Shown in pieces: positions 25,372 through 34,332 of a stretch of DNA of 64,000 nucleotides. Origin of the DNA: CAVYXK01 sp963772445 (GTDB taxonomy: Bacteria; Pseudomonadota; Alphaproteobacteria; Acetobacterales; Acetobacteraceae); contig CAVYXK010000019.1 in the NCBI GenBank assembly GCA_963772445.1, positions 620,001 to 684,000 on the forward strand. Reading direction: 5' to 3'. Numbering within the stretch: position 1 is the stretch's first letter; each line of letters begins with the position of its first letter. A program made the position numbers and the translations under genes. Below the pieces are notes generated by a model. That model did no database searches. It was not told the DNA's origin and saw nothing but the letters and a program-made list of their open reading frames with translations.

Positions 25372-25755
25372 TTGCAGACCTGTTGTCCGGACCTCGATCA
25401 GTGGCCTCGCAGCTGGGCGTATGAGGCGCGCGATATTCCGCCTGGCCGGCGGATGGTGGAATGCTTCAAGCCGTTCCTGCGCGACCTGCTGGCCTTGCAG
25501 CTATCACGCCAAACCTTGCGCCGACACCGCGACAACGTCTGGGCTCTCGGCGGTGAGGTCATCAGCCGATTGCAGATGGACAGCGACCTCCGGAGGCGGC
25601 CAATCAAGCAGGTCGTCCTCACCCTCATCGGCGACGATGGCGGGCCGCTGCTCTCCCATGGTCAGTCCGACACCGCGCAGCGCTCCTTCGACACGACCTG
25701 CCGCAAGTTGTTCCGCTTCCTGACAGACCCTGAGATCAGCCGCGATGAGGCGTAA
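25372..25755 (+). CDS. Conserved hypothetical protein, N-terminus uncertain beside the ISL3 element
   Basis: About 127 residues containing CPDLDQWPRSWAYEARDIPPG, LRRHRDNVWALGGEVISR and DTTCRKLFRFLT. I recognise this as a conserved small-protein family of unknown function, from memory. The frame is open further upstream into the ISL3 end without a good start; a TTG at 25372 is the best candidate. The ISL3 insertion may therefore have removed the original start. Its 3' half overlaps, antisense, the tail of the cNMP/FHA gene. Confidence 0.5.
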   Translation: MQTCCPDLDQWPRSWAYEARDIPPGRRMVECFKPFLRDLLALQLSRQTLRRHRDNVWALGGEVISRLQMDSDLRRRPIKQVVLTLIGDDGGPLLSHGQSDTAQRSFDTTCRKLFRFLTDPEISRDEA

Positions 25756-26658
25756 AGATGCCTGCCGTGGTGGCGGATGATATCTCCGCTTCTGCCGATG
25801 TGGCGGCTGTGGGGTTGTGGGCAACGCGCTTGTGTTGTCCACAAATCCACCAGCCGGCCGGCTGAGTGATAAAACTAGCCCTCGGTATACCCCCGAAGCA
25901 CCCACAGTTTCCGCTGACGAGCCATTTTTTCCAGGCTGCAGAACGGCCGTATCGTGCGTGAAATGGTGGCCGATTGCCTGGCCATTCACGATCGTTCCCA
26001 AATGGCTCCCAAGGTCAGATATAATGAATTGGCCGCCACTTCGAATGATCTTGAAGTGGTCGCGAGACAGGTGAAACGGCTCCTCGTCTTCCAGCAGAAG
26101 ATCGGGTTGTTCATCCGCCTCGGGCTCGCCCGGTGCTGGCACCCGGCCGATGACGTAGGGCAGGTGGCCGATCTCGATCGGCGTCGAGCCCATCCGGTCG
26201 CGCAGAACATCGGTCTGCGCACTGAGAGAAAGGCTGGCGGCTTGATCAACGGTCGCAACCACCGCGGTCCCCTCCGGCTCATCGGGGTGACGCTGATGCG
26301 CCGCAGCAATCAGGTCACGGGTGACCTCGTCATCGACCTTCCGCAGCTTGGCGCAAAGGCGCAGCAGCAAACCACGCGCCAGGCTCGGATCCTTGCTCAC
26401 CCGATCCAAGAACTCGCGAGCAGTCAGCGCCTGGATCTCACAATCCGAGGCGGCGCGCGCTGTAGCGCCATGCGGGCGATTCTCGATCACCCCCATCTCG
26501 CCGAGCCAATCGCCCTCGCGAACATGGCCGATCACGACGTGATCGCTGCCTACACTTCGCACAACCTCGATCTCGCCTCGACTGACCCACAACACGCGGT
26601 CGCTCTCATCACCCTGCCGGAACAGCACATCTCCCTGTTTGAACCGAAGCGTGGCCAT
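25504..26658 (-). CDS. Cyclic-nucleotide-binding domain plus FHA domain protein
   Basis: A 384-residue signalling protein. The N-terminal cNMP-binding domain (about 1-115) shows LFRQGDESDRVLWVSRGEIEV and GDWLGEMGVIENRPHGATARA. A linker is followed by an FHA domain (about 170-255) with YVIGR, HLSRDHFKI and DLGSHLGTIVNG, which should bind phosphothreonine. The start at 26658 follows GGGAGAG. The final ~110 residues (below about 25850) look like non-native sequence and overlap a plus-strand gene, so the original stop was probably lost. Confidence 0.75.
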   Translation of the reverse strand: MATLRFKQGDVLFRQGDESDRVLWVSRGEIEVVRSVGSDHVVIGHVREGDWLGEMGVIENRPHGATARAASDCEIQALTAREFLDRVSKDPSLARGLLLRLCAKLRKVDDEVTRDLIAAAHQRHPDEPEGTAVVATVDQAASLSLSAQTDVLRDRMGSTPIEIGHLPYVIGRVPAPGEPEADEQPDLLLEDEEPFHLSRDHFKIIRSGGQFIISDLGSHLGTIVNGQAIGHHFTHDTAVLQPGKNGSSAETVGASGVYRGLVLSLSRPAGGFVDNTSALPTTPQPPHRQKRRYHPPPRQASLRLIAADLRVCQEAEQLAAGRVEGALRGVGLTMGEQRPAIVADEGEDDLLDWPPPEVAVHLQSADDLTAESPDVVAVSAQGLA

Positions 26659-26714
26659 GAACCGCTCTCCCATCCCATAACAGCCCACGGGATCTGCCGG
26701 CAGACCTCGTAAGC

Positions 26715-27368
26715 TCAGCCGCGCGGATACCCGACCGTCTGAGCGAATGTAACGAACTGCTGATCGGGAAGTCGCATCGCTCGGACAAGCTTAGGGTAAT
26801 CAACCGCGCCGCGAAAGACCGTCGCAAGACCCTCCGATGCGCAAAACAGATAGACGTTCTGGCCGATGAACCCGGTATCGACCGAGGCGTAGAGGCGTCG
26901 GTCCTCGGGCGAGACATCGGTCATCCGTTCCCCGTGTGCGACATACACAAGATTAAGCGGAGCAGTGCCTACAAAGTCCTGGAGACCGGTCTGGGCTCGA
27001 ATGTCGTCCGGAATGTGCGGCAGCAGCCTGTGCGCCTCCGGCTCGTACAACCATACGCCGTTTGCCATTGCCGCAAAGATGTCGATCACCATCACATGAC
27101 GCCAATAGGGCGCGGTACGGTCGCCGCTTGGCCGATTGATGCCGAAAGCGGCCCACAGCAAGTCCGACAGCGTCTGGGCGCCAAGCGGCCGGTTCGAGTA
27201 TTCGCGGGTCGAACGCCTCAACTTGAGCGCGGCCGTTAGAGGCAGACCTCCCTCGCTTCGCGGTGGCGGCAGTTCGAGGGGCTCGGCCTGCCCCGCGCGC
27301 GCGATTGCTGGCGTCGCGGCAAGCGCCGCGACCGCGAGAAGACCGCTATTTGCTTCACGTCGCGTCAT
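26715..27368 (-). CDS. SagB/ThcOx family nitroreductase-like protein, exported
   Basis: A 217-residue protein with an N-terminal signal region (MTRREANSGLLAVAALAA to about residue 25; the Arg pair hints at Tat export). The flavin nitroreductase fold has LKLRRSTREYSNRPL, LWAAFGINRPSGDRTAPY, VDTGFIGQNVYLFCASEGL and a final FAQTVGYP. FMN-dependent oxidase or reductase activity is expected, with no known substrate. GGAG lies 10 bases before ATG 27368. It is 57 bp upstream of, and co-directional with, the cNMP/FHA gene. Confidence 0.85.
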   Translation of the reverse strand: MTRREANSGLLAVAALAATPAIARAGQAEPLELPPPRSEGGLPLTAALKLRRSTREYSNRPLGAQTLSDLLWAAFGINRPSGDRTAPYWRHVMVIDIFAAMANGVWLYEPEAHRLLPHIPDDIRAQTGLQDFVGTAPLNLVYVAHGERMTDVSPEDRRLYASVDTGFIGQNVYLFCASEGLATVFRGAVDYPKLVRAMRLPDQQFVTFAQTVGYPRG

Positions 27369-27548
27369 CACACCCGCTCCGTTTTGTTTCGGAGGCTGCA
27401 GGTCAATCGGAACCAATGGCTTCTACAACTGGCCTGCGGCCGTGCTGCATTGAGCTGGATCAATCAATGTTCTCGGCCTGTCGTCGCTCCGTCCGATTGT
27501 GCGCCGAACCCCTGGCTGGTACGTTTGCCGCCAGAAAGGGCCGGCACT

Positions 27549-28808
27549 ATGGCGGAGAACAAGAAACGGGTCGCGGTGATCGGCGCCGGCATGGTCGGGA
27601 TCGCCACCGCAAGCTGGCTGTTGCGCGACGGGCACGAGGTCACGGTGATCGACCCGGAGCCGCCCGGCAGCGGCGCATCCTTCGGCAATGCGGGCTGCTT
27701 CAACCCGTCCTCTATCGTGCCGGTCGCCGGGCCTGGGACATTGCGGAAGGTGCCGGGCTATCTTGCTGATCCGCTCGGTCCGTTGCGCATTCGTTGGAGC
27801 TATCTGCCGGCGCTCACGCCATGGCTGGTGCGCTTCATCCGCGCCGGCACGCCCGAACGGATCGAAGCGCAGGCGCGCGCGCTGAAGCCGCTGTTGGCGC
27901 CGTGCCTCGACACTGTCATGGAGCTGGCGCGCAATGCCGGTGCGCAGTCGCTGATCGCCCGCAATGGCATCCTGATCGCCTATCGCACGCAGGCGGCGTG
28001 GGACGACGACCGGCGCGCCTGGGACCTTCGCCGGCGCAACGGTATCCAGTGGGAGGAGCTGGACGCCGACGAGCTGCGCCAGTTCGATCCGCACCTGTCG
28101 CGCGATTTCATTCGCGGCAAGCTGGTGCCGGGCAACGGGCACTGCCTCGATCCAGGCGGTCTGGTCGCCGCGCTGGCGGAGGCGCTGCAGCGCGACGGCG
28201 GCCGGCTGCTGCGCCGGCGAGCCACCGGCTTGTCGCTGGACGGCGCCCGGCTGCGCGCGGTGCAGACGCCGGAGGGCGAGGTGCCGGCAGATGCGGCCGT
28301 GATCGCCGCCGGGGCGCATTCGCGTCCGCTTGCCGCCTCGGTGGGTGACCGCGTGCCGCTGGAGACCGAGCGCGGCTATCATCCGATGCTGCGCGACTCC
28401 GCCGTGATGCCGCGCGTGCCGACCAGCGACGCCGACGGGAAATTCGTGGCTACGCCGATGGCGGGTGGCATTCGCTTTGCCGGCACGGTGGAGTTGGCTG
28501 GCCTGCACGCCGCGCCCGACTGGCGACGCGCGCGCAACCTGCTGACCCAGGGCGTGAAGCTCTATCCTGGGCTGGGCGAGGCGCTCGACGAAAGCCGCAT
28601 CTCGGTCTGGATGGGCCATCGTCCCAGCTTGCCTGATTCGCTGCCGGTGCTCGGGCGTTCCACGCGGTCGCCGGACGTGTTCCATGCGTTCGGGCATGGC
28701 CATGTCGGCATGACCGGCGGTCCCTATACGGGCCGGATCATCGCTGATCTGGTGGCCGGCCGTCCCGCGCCGATCGATCTCACCCCGTTCCGGCCAGATC
28801 GTTTCTAG
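27549..28808 (+). CDS. FAD-dependent D-amino-acid dehydrogenase-like oxidoreductase (DadA type)
   Basis: A 419-residue FAD enzyme. The ADP-binding motif is VAVIGAGMVGIATASWLL (about residues 8-25), followed by VTVIDPEPPGSGASFGNAG, typical of DadA. The C-terminal GHGHVGMTGGPYTGRIIADL completes the FAD site. It oxidatively deaminates D-amino acids or related secondary amines, passing electrons to the respiratory chain. ATG 27549 begins directly before the Rossmann fold. The following enolase-superfamily gene is 23 bp downstream, so they form an operon, possibly for catabolism of a racemised or N-substituted amino acid (inference). Confidence 0.88.
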   Translation: MAENKKRVAVIGAGMVGIATASWLLRDGHEVTVIDPEPPGSGASFGNAGCFNPSSIVPVAGPGTLRKVPGYLADPLGPLRIRWSYLPALTPWLVRFIRAGTPERIEAQARALKPLLAPCLDTVMELARNAGAQSLIARNGILIAYRTQAAWDDDRRAWDLRRRNGIQWEELDADELRQFDPHLSRDFIRGKLVPGNGHCLDPGGLVAALAEALQRDGGRLLRRRATGLSLDGARLRAVQTPEGEVPADAAVIAAGAHSRPLAASVGDRVPLETERGYHPMLRDSAVMPRVPTSDADGKFVATPMAGGIRFAGTVELAGLHAAPDWRRARNLLTQGVKLYPGLGEALDESRISVWMGHRPSLPDSLPVLGRSTRSPDVFHAFGHGHVGMTGGPYTGRIIADLVAGRPAPIDLTPFRPDRF

Positions 28809-28831
28809 CCAAACCATAAGGACGCCCTCTG

Positions 28832-29950
28832 ATGTCCTCTTCCATACGCATCACAGATATCTCCGTGTTCACCGTGCGCCTGCCGGTTCGCGCCGTGCAT
28901 TCCCACGGTATCGGCGATGTCGGCGGTGCGGTCACCAACGTGCTGCTGAAGCTTGGAACCGATGCCGGGATCGTCGGCTGGGGCGAGGCTGCGCCCTGGG
29001 CGGCGTTCACCGGCTCGGCGGAGGCCAGTGCCGCCGCGCTGAACACGTATCTGCGCCCGCTGCTGCAGGGCGCGGACCCGTTCCGTATCAGCGCGCTGAT
29101 GCACCGGGCCGAGCTGGCCGTCGTCCACTGCACCGAAGCCAAGGCGGCGATGGAGATGGCGCTGTTCGACATTGTCGGCCAGGCGCTCGGCACGCCGGTG
29201 TGCAACCTGCTCGGCGGCCGGTTCCGCGACGAGATTCCGCTGAGCTTCTCGGTGGCCAATCCGGATTTCGATCAGGACCTGGAAATGGTGCAGAGCCTGT
29301 GCGCCGAGGGGCTTCGGTTGTTCAAGCTGAAGACCGGATTCCTCGACCACGCGAGCGATCTTCGCCGGCTGCAGCGGCTCAAGGAGATTCTACCTGCCGG
29401 TGCAGAGCTTCGGGTCGATTACAACCAGGGCATGGAGCCGTACGACGCAATCCGTCGGTTGCGCGATGTCGAGCAGTTCCGGCTTGGCTTCATTGAGCAG
29501 CCGGTGCGGGGTGACCAGCTTGCGGCGCTGGGGGCCATTACCTCGGCGATCGACACACCGATCATGGCGGATGAAAGCGTCTTCACGCCGACCGATGCGC
29601 TGACGGTAGCCGGACAGCATCTTGCCGACCTGATCAGCATCAAGATCATGAAAACCGGCGGCATGCTGCGCGGCCGCGAGGTAGCCGGGATCGCCGCGGC
29701 CGGCGGATTGGCCTGCTACGGCGGCGACATGTTCGAGACCGGCATCGCCGCCACCGCCGGGACGCATTTCATTGCCGCTACCCCGAACGTCTCGCTGGGC
29801 TGCGAGTTCTATCAGCCGATCTACTATCTGGTAGAGGACCTGCTGGTGGATCCATTCGCGGTCAAGGGCGGGAAGGTCCAGGTTCCCACGGGGGCCGGAC
29901 TTGGCATTACCGTGGATGAGGACAGGGTCCGCCGCTACGTGGTGCGATGA
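28832..29950 (+). CDS. Mandelate racemase/muconate lactonizing enzyme family protein
   Basis: A 372-residue enolase-superfamily enzyme with the MLE-subgroup residues: Lys165/Lys167 in FKLKTGF, metal ligands Asp196 (RVDYNQ), Glu222 (FIEQP) and Asp247 (MADES), and Lys271 in SIKIMKTGG. Reactions in this subgroup include muconate cycloisomerisation, o-succinylbenzoate synthesis and dipeptide or N-succinylamino acid epimerisation. The neighbouring DadA-like gene makes amino-acid racemisation or epimerisation an attractive but unproven role. Confidence 0.88.
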   Translation: MSSSIRITDISVFTVRLPVRAVHSHGIGDVGGAVTNVLLKLGTDAGIVGWGEAAPWAAFTGSAEASAAALNTYLRPLLQGADPFRISALMHRAELAVVHCTEAKAAMEMALFDIVGQALGTPVCNLLGGRFRDEIPLSFSVANPDFDQDLEMVQSLCAEGLRLFKLKTGFLDHASDLRRLQRLKEILPAGAELRVDYNQGMEPYDAIRRLRDVEQFRLGFIEQPVRGDQLAALGAITSAIDTPIMADESVFTPTDALTVAGQHLADLISIKIMKTGGMLRGREVAGIAAAGGLACYGGDMFETGIAATAGTHFIAATPNVSLGCEFYQPIYYLVEDLLVDPFAVKGGKVQVPTGAGLGITVDEDRVRRYVVR

Positions 29951-30116
29951 TGTCGTTTTCTCATGGTCACCGGGCGCGTCGTGCGCCGGCCGGATCGGAA
30001 GCTCGGCCGTAGAGATTTGAGACACCCCTAGGTTGTCCTCTCCCGTCGCCCTACGGGCGGTAGCGGACCCTGATCCCTGCTGCTATCTTTCCGATGAGCT
30101 GGGGCAAAGGCCAACG

Positions 30117-31886
30117 ATGGAGCGCTTCAACAGGCGGCTGGCGGCCGTGCTTGCCATGGACGTGGTAGGCTACAGCCGGCTGACCGAGTCGGACGTGGAA
30201 GGCACTCACCATCGTCTGCGTGCCATCATGAATGGGATCGTGCAGCCGGCGCTGGCCGATGCCGGTGGGCGAATCGTCAAGAAGACCGGCGATGGCGCGC
30301 TGATCGAATTCCCCAGCGTGGCAGAGGCGGTGCGCACCGCTATGCAGATCCAGCGCTCCACCGGCGAGATGGAAAGCGATCGGCCCGCGGAACAGCGGAT
30401 TCGTCTGCGCATGGGCATCAATCTCGGCGACATCATCGTGGAGTCGGATGATATCTACGGCGACGGTGTGAACATTGCAGCTCGCTTGGAGGCACTTGCC
30501 CAGCCAGGCGACATCGTGATCTCGGAATCCGCGGTGCAGACCACCGACCGCACAGGCTACAGTTTCATCGATCTCGGCATTCAACGTCTGAAGAACATCA
30601 CCCGACCCGTGCGGGTTTACCGGATCGTCCCGTCCGACAATGGGTCGGAAGGCGAGAGCGCGACTGCTGCCCGGGCAGCGTCCCTGGTTCCGGGCTTTGG
30701 CGAGCGGCCGGCGATCGCTGTGCTGCCATTCAAGCACCAGGGCGCCAACGCCGATCAGGAGCATTTCGCCGACGGCATCACCGAGGACATCATCACGCAG
30801 CTCGCTCGCTGGCGGCGCTTTCCTGTCATCTCCCGCAGCTCGGTGTTCACCTACAAGGGTAGAGACGTCGACCTGAAATCCGTCGCACTGCAACTGGGTG
30901 TCCGTTACGTCGTCGAGGGCAGCCTGCGCAGGCTTGGCACGCGAATCCGAACGTCGGTCCAAGTCACCGATGTAGAGACGATGGATAACCTGCTTGCCGA
31001 GCAGTATGACTACGAGGTTGGCGATCTCTTCGCCATCCAGGATGAGATCGTCCGCACCATCGTTGGCGCTATCTCGCCGGAACTGCTGAGGCACGAGCGC
31101 GACCGCGTCGCCAGGGCGCCACCGCAGAATGCCAATGCCTACGAACTGTACCAGCGCGGCGCCTGGCATCTCTACCGCTACACGAAGGAGGACAACGAGA
31201 AGGCGCGCGAATATTTGCGCAGCGCTCTCGAAATCGATCCGGCCTACACCCACGCCAGCGCTGGGCTTGCGATCGCGCTCTGGCAGGCGGCGCATGTCGG
31301 ATGGGCCCCCGACCGGAAGGCGTTCTTCGAACAAGCGCTGGCGCATGGGCGCAGTGCGGTCCAGGCCGATTCGCGCGATCCCAGGGCGCGCTTCGCCCTT
31401 GGTGGAACGCTCGTGAGCGCCGGTTTTCCTGAAGAGGCCATCCCCCACCTTCGCGAGGCGGTGCGGCTCAATCCAAGCGACGCCGCGGCGCACGCCTTCC
31501 TCGGCTTCGCATTCAACTTTCTTGATCGGCCCGACGAAGCGCTGCCAGAAATTCAGCTCGCGCTCCGCCTTAGCCCGCACGACCCGCGGCGCTTCCTTTG
31601 GCTGCCGGCCTTGGCGATCAGCCATTATCTGGCGGGGCGCTACCGCGACGCGCTGGCCGCTTGCCAGGAAGCGCTGGCGGCCAAGCCGGAATACCCCATC
31701 GCCATCCGCTACCTCGTTGCGACGCTCGGGCAACTGGGCCGGCGGACTGAAGCACAGCCAGTTATCCCGCTGCTTCGCCGGCTGGACGGCAACCTGGCCG
31801 GCACCGAGGCCTATATGCAGCGGATCTTTGTGGCTTCGGCGTTCGGCCGAATCTTAGAGGGCCTCCGCAAAGCCGGGTTCGACTGA
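30117..31886 (+). CDS. Class III adenylate/guanylate cyclase with TolB-like and TPR regions
   Basis: A 589-residue signalling protein. The N-terminal class III cyclase domain (about 10-180) shows the metal-binding Asp in LAMDVVGYSR (Asp14), VKKTGDGALIEF and YGDGVNIAARLEAL. A TolB-N-like segment (about 200-315) has RPAIAVLPF, FADGITEDIITQLAR and VVEGSLRR. At least five TPR repeats follow. This architecture is common in alphaproteobacteria. The ATG at 30117 starts just before the domain; TTG 30033 would add 28 residues without homology. Confidence 0.88.
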   Translation: MERFNRRLAAVLAMDVVGYSRLTESDVEGTHHRLRAIMNGIVQPALADAGGRIVKKTGDGALIEFPSVAEAVRTAMQIQRSTGEMESDRPAEQRIRLRMGINLGDIIVESDDIYGDGVNIAARLEALAQPGDIVISESAVQTTDRTGYSFIDLGIQRLKNITRPVRVYRIVPSDNGSEGESATAARAASLVPGFGERPAIAVLPFKHQGANADQEHFADGITEDIITQLARWRRFPVISRSSVFTYKGRDVDLKSVALQLGVRYVVEGSLRRLGTRIRTSVQVTDVETMDNLLAEQYDYEVGDLFAIQDEIVRTIVGAISPELLRHERDRVARAPPQNANAYELYQRGAWHLYRYTKEDNEKAREYLRSALEIDPAYTHASAGLAIALWQAAHVGWAPDRKAFFEQALAHGRSAVQADSRDPRARFALGGTLVSAGFPEEAIPHLREAVRLNPSDAAAHAFLGFAFNFLDRPDEALPEIQLALRLSPHDPRRFLWLPALAISHYLAGRYRDALAACQEALAAKPEYPIAIRYLVATLGQLGRRTEAQPVIPLLRRLDGNLAGTEAYMQRIFVASAFGRILEGLRKAGFD

Positions 31887-32128
31887 TTGAACCGGTTGCA
31901 TCGGTAATTTGGGTCCTGCGCGTCAGTTGTCCTGTTATATTACACTACCCAGGGTAGCAACAAATATTGCGTCAGGTTGTTATGCGCCGGCAAACATTCG
32001 CGCCATCACCATGCCGAAACCTATTGACTCCGTGGCACGGAGCGTTAATCTGCGGGAGGACCACGGCCACCGCTGCCGCAACGACGAGCGAAATCCCTCA
32101 ATTTCGGCAGCGAAACTGGGAGCAGGAC

Positions 32129-33010
32129 ATGTCACTCAGAAACATTCTTGCCGCTACTGCGTCGATTGCCATCTGCGCGGTATCCTTGCCCAGTTACGCA
32201 ATAGTCACTTCGATTCCCGACCTGGGCACCGTTAATGTGTTCGTGGGTGCATCAAACGGAACTCCCAGCGCGACCGGCGTGGCCATGTTCGCCGACTTCA
32301 CCCCGAGCGACGAGCAGACGCTGAGTAACGCTGCCGCAGCGTTGGGTTATATAGGGTTTGATTGGCAGCAGACGATCACCAACTGGCCGGACGCAAATCT
32401 CCGTAACCACAGTGGCACGCTGATAGTGCCTACTACGCCAACTGGCTCATTTCCTCCATTTCTCGATCCGCCGGTGGGTGGGTACAACTACAATCCTTGT
32501 GGTGGAAACCCGGCATTCGGTGGTGGGTCGGCACCCGGCGCCTCGGGCGCGGCAAATCCCTTTTATTTTACCGTCGCCGCGAGCTCAGACTGCTGGTCTC
32601 TGTCCCAGAATGAGACACCGACTACACTCACGTTCGGTGACGAGCCGATGGACAACTTGTTGTCAAAGGCCAACATCCTTGCAGGCAATATCCCCAAATT
32701 CACAACAGATTTGGTCGGGATCATGCCGGGAGACATGCCGAGCGCGCCTCTGTTCGTCTGGACATGGCAGACGACCTACAACGGATCGGCCACAACCGGT
32801 ATCACCGCTTCCAGATCGGCCAATAGCCCAAAGCTACAGCCAGGATTCGGTGGCACCGGACACGTGACCATCACGAGCATCAATGGCGTCCCGGTCCCGG
32901 TCCCCGAGCCTTCAGTGCTGTCCCTGCTGGCATTTGGTGCATTCGCGATGTTCGCCGCTCGAAGAGCGGCTGAGTGGAAGAGAACCCGATTTCGTTCAAA
33001 CTCAGGGTAA
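32129..33010 (+). CDS. PEP-CTERM sorting domain-containing exported protein
   Basis: A 293-residue secreted protein. The N-terminal signal peptide (about 1-23, ending SLPSYA) is followed by a Gly/Pro/Ser/Thr-rich body, and the C-terminal sorting signal is VPEPSVLSLLAFGAFAMFA with a basic tail AARRAAEWKR. Exosortase would cleave at the PEP motif and anchor or export the protein, often with exopolysaccharide. No exosortase is in the window. The body has two Cys but no domain that I recognise. The stop overlaps the convergent fatty-acid hydroxylase gene by 9 bp. Confidence 0.88.
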   Translation: MSLRNILAATASIAICAVSLPSYAIVTSIPDLGTVNVFVGASNGTPSATGVAMFADFTPSDEQTLSNAAAALGYIGFDWQQTITNWPDANLRNHSGTLIVPTTPTGSFPPFLDPPVGGYNYNPCGGNPAFGGGSAPGASGAANPFYFTVAASSDCWSLSQNETPTTLTFGDEPMDNLLSKANILAGNIPKFTTDLVGIMPGDMPSAPLFVWTWQTTYNGSATTGITASRSANSPKLQPGFGGTGHVTITSINGVPVPVPEPSVLSLLAFGAFAMFAARRAAEWKRTRFRSNSG

Positions 33011-33937
33011 CGTCACGCGGATCGGTCGCGCGTAATCAGCCGCAGTCGTAGCCACGCCTTTGCGGCCGGCGTCAGCGTCCTGCTCCGATGTTACCTGATC
33101 CTCGACGAATCTCTTGGCGCGGCGCACGGCCGGATTGCGGCTCAGGACGAAGGGCAGGATCCACGTCCAGTAAACCCGCGCGTAGCGCGGCGCCGTGAAC
33201 TCCGGAATGCCGAATTCGAGGGCCTCGCGCTGCGCCTGGTCGAGCCAGCAATAGGTTCCGAACAGCCGGTCCCAGAACGAGAACACAGCGCCTAAGTTCG
33301 CCTCGTAATGCTGCGCAAGCACGGAATGATGAACCCGATGCATGCCGGGCGTCACCAGGACGAAGCCGAGCAGCCGCTCGAGACCACTCGGCATCTGTGA
33401 ATTCATATGCTGAAACGGCATGATGGACAGAAGGATCAGGCTGTAGATCGGCAGCAGCCATGCCGGTGCGCCCAGTCCGAAGAGCACGAACGTGACGACG
33501 AATGAATTCAGCAGGAACTGGCCTGGATGCTGCCGGAACGCGGTCGTCACATCAACGTCTGTATCGGAATGGTGCACCGCGTGGAACCGCCAGAGCAGAA
33601 AGATACGATGCTCTGCCCGATGGACCGCATACATCAGCAGATCAGAGAACAGTATGCCGGCGACCAGCACGGCCCAACCGTCCCTGCCAAGCGCGGCGAA
33701 GATGGACCCGCCGTTGCTGCCGCCGAGCAGCGCTTTCGCCAAGTCGCTTGGCGCCGCGAGCGCCAGCAGCGCTAAACTGGCACCGTAAAGGGCGAAATGG
33801 CCGGCCCAGCGCGTCACGATCGGGTTGCGGAGCGGTCTGTCCGGCCAGCAACTCTCCGCTGCGGCGATGGCCAGAAACAGCCCCACCGCAACCCACCAGG
33901 ACGCGCGTTCAGCCCAGTCGCCAAGCCATGCTGGCAT
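33002..33937 (-). CDS. Sterol desaturase/fatty acid hydroxylase family membrane protein
   Basis: A 311-residue integral membrane di-iron oxygenase homologue with several hydrophobic spans. Histidine-box motifs are MYAVHRAEHRI, FHAVHHSDTDVD, FRQHPGQ and MHRVHHSVLAQHYEANLG. Family members hydroxylate or desaturate sterols, fatty acids or carotenoids; this one is of the bacterial fatty-acid hydroxylase type. It begins at ATG 33937 and is followed 24 bp upstream by the tiny PEP-CTERM gene on the same strand. Confidence 0.9.
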   Translation of the reverse strand: MPAWLGDWAERASWWVAVGLFLAIAAAESCWPDRPLRNPIVTRWAGHFALYGASLALLALAAPSDLAKALLGGSNGGSIFAALGRDGWAVLVAGILFSDLLMYAVHRAEHRIFLLWRFHAVHHSDTDVDVTTAFRQHPGQFLLNSFVVTFVLFGLGAPAWLLPIYSLILLSIMPFQHMNSQMPSGLERLLGFVLVTPGMHRVHHSVLAQHYEANLGAVFSFWDRLFGTYCWLDQAQREALEFGIPEFTAPRYARVYWTWILPFVLSRNPAVRRAKRFVEDQVTSEQDADAGRKGVATTAADYARPIRVTLP

Positions 33938-33961
33938 TGCTGTGGCTCCCGGAAGTCAGAG

Positions 33962-34168
33962 CTACTTCTTTGGGCCGCGGCGGTTGCGATAGAGAAGGAT
34001 CGCGCCGACACCAACGCCGAGCAGCGCAATGGATGCCGGTTCAGGTACGCATATACGACCGGGCTTGCAGCCACCCGCCCCGCCCTCCGCCCAGGCTGCG
34101 CCAACCCACAGCAGCAGCGAGATCAACAGGATCAGTCGGGCCGACCATTTAGCACTCGCCTTGATCAT
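33962..34168 (-). CDS. Minimal PEP-CTERM protein, 68 residues
   Basis: The protein is little more than two targeting signals. A signal peptide (about 1-27, LILLISLLLWVGAAWA) and a linker of about 15 residues (EGGAGGCKPGRI) lead to the sorting signal VPEPASIALLGVGVGAILL with tail YRNRRGPKK. If both are processed, the mature product would be a peptide of about 16-18 residues with a single Cys. It lies immediately upstream of the hydroxylase gene on the same strand. It could be an anchor remnant, a lipid- or matrix-linked peptide, or a pseudogene that lost its body; the intact frame argues against the last. Confidence 0.8.
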   Translation of the reverse strand: MIKASAKWSARLILLISLLLWVGAAWAEGGAGGCKPGRICVPEPASIALLGVGVGAILLYRNRRGPKK

Positions 34169-34332
34169 GTTCTTGTCCCCGGAACTTTGTTTGCGGCCGC
34201 ACCGCCTCGCGATGCCCCGTTCGCGATGGGCGATCGGCCGTGCGTGGAATTTATACAGGATGCGTCATTCGGAACGCAATAATCACCGCGTGGCCCTGGA
34301 TTGTCAGTAATTCCAATCGACTGCGGCCTGTT

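Noticed and set aside
27423..28817. 464-codon minus-strand frame opposite the DadA-like gene
   Set aside because: Antisense shadow of a strong FAD-enzyme gene; no family pattern in the minus-strand translation.
30051..31733. 560-codon minus-strand frame opposite the cyclase/TPR gene
   Set aside because: Antisense shadow; the plus strand has a complete cyclase domain.
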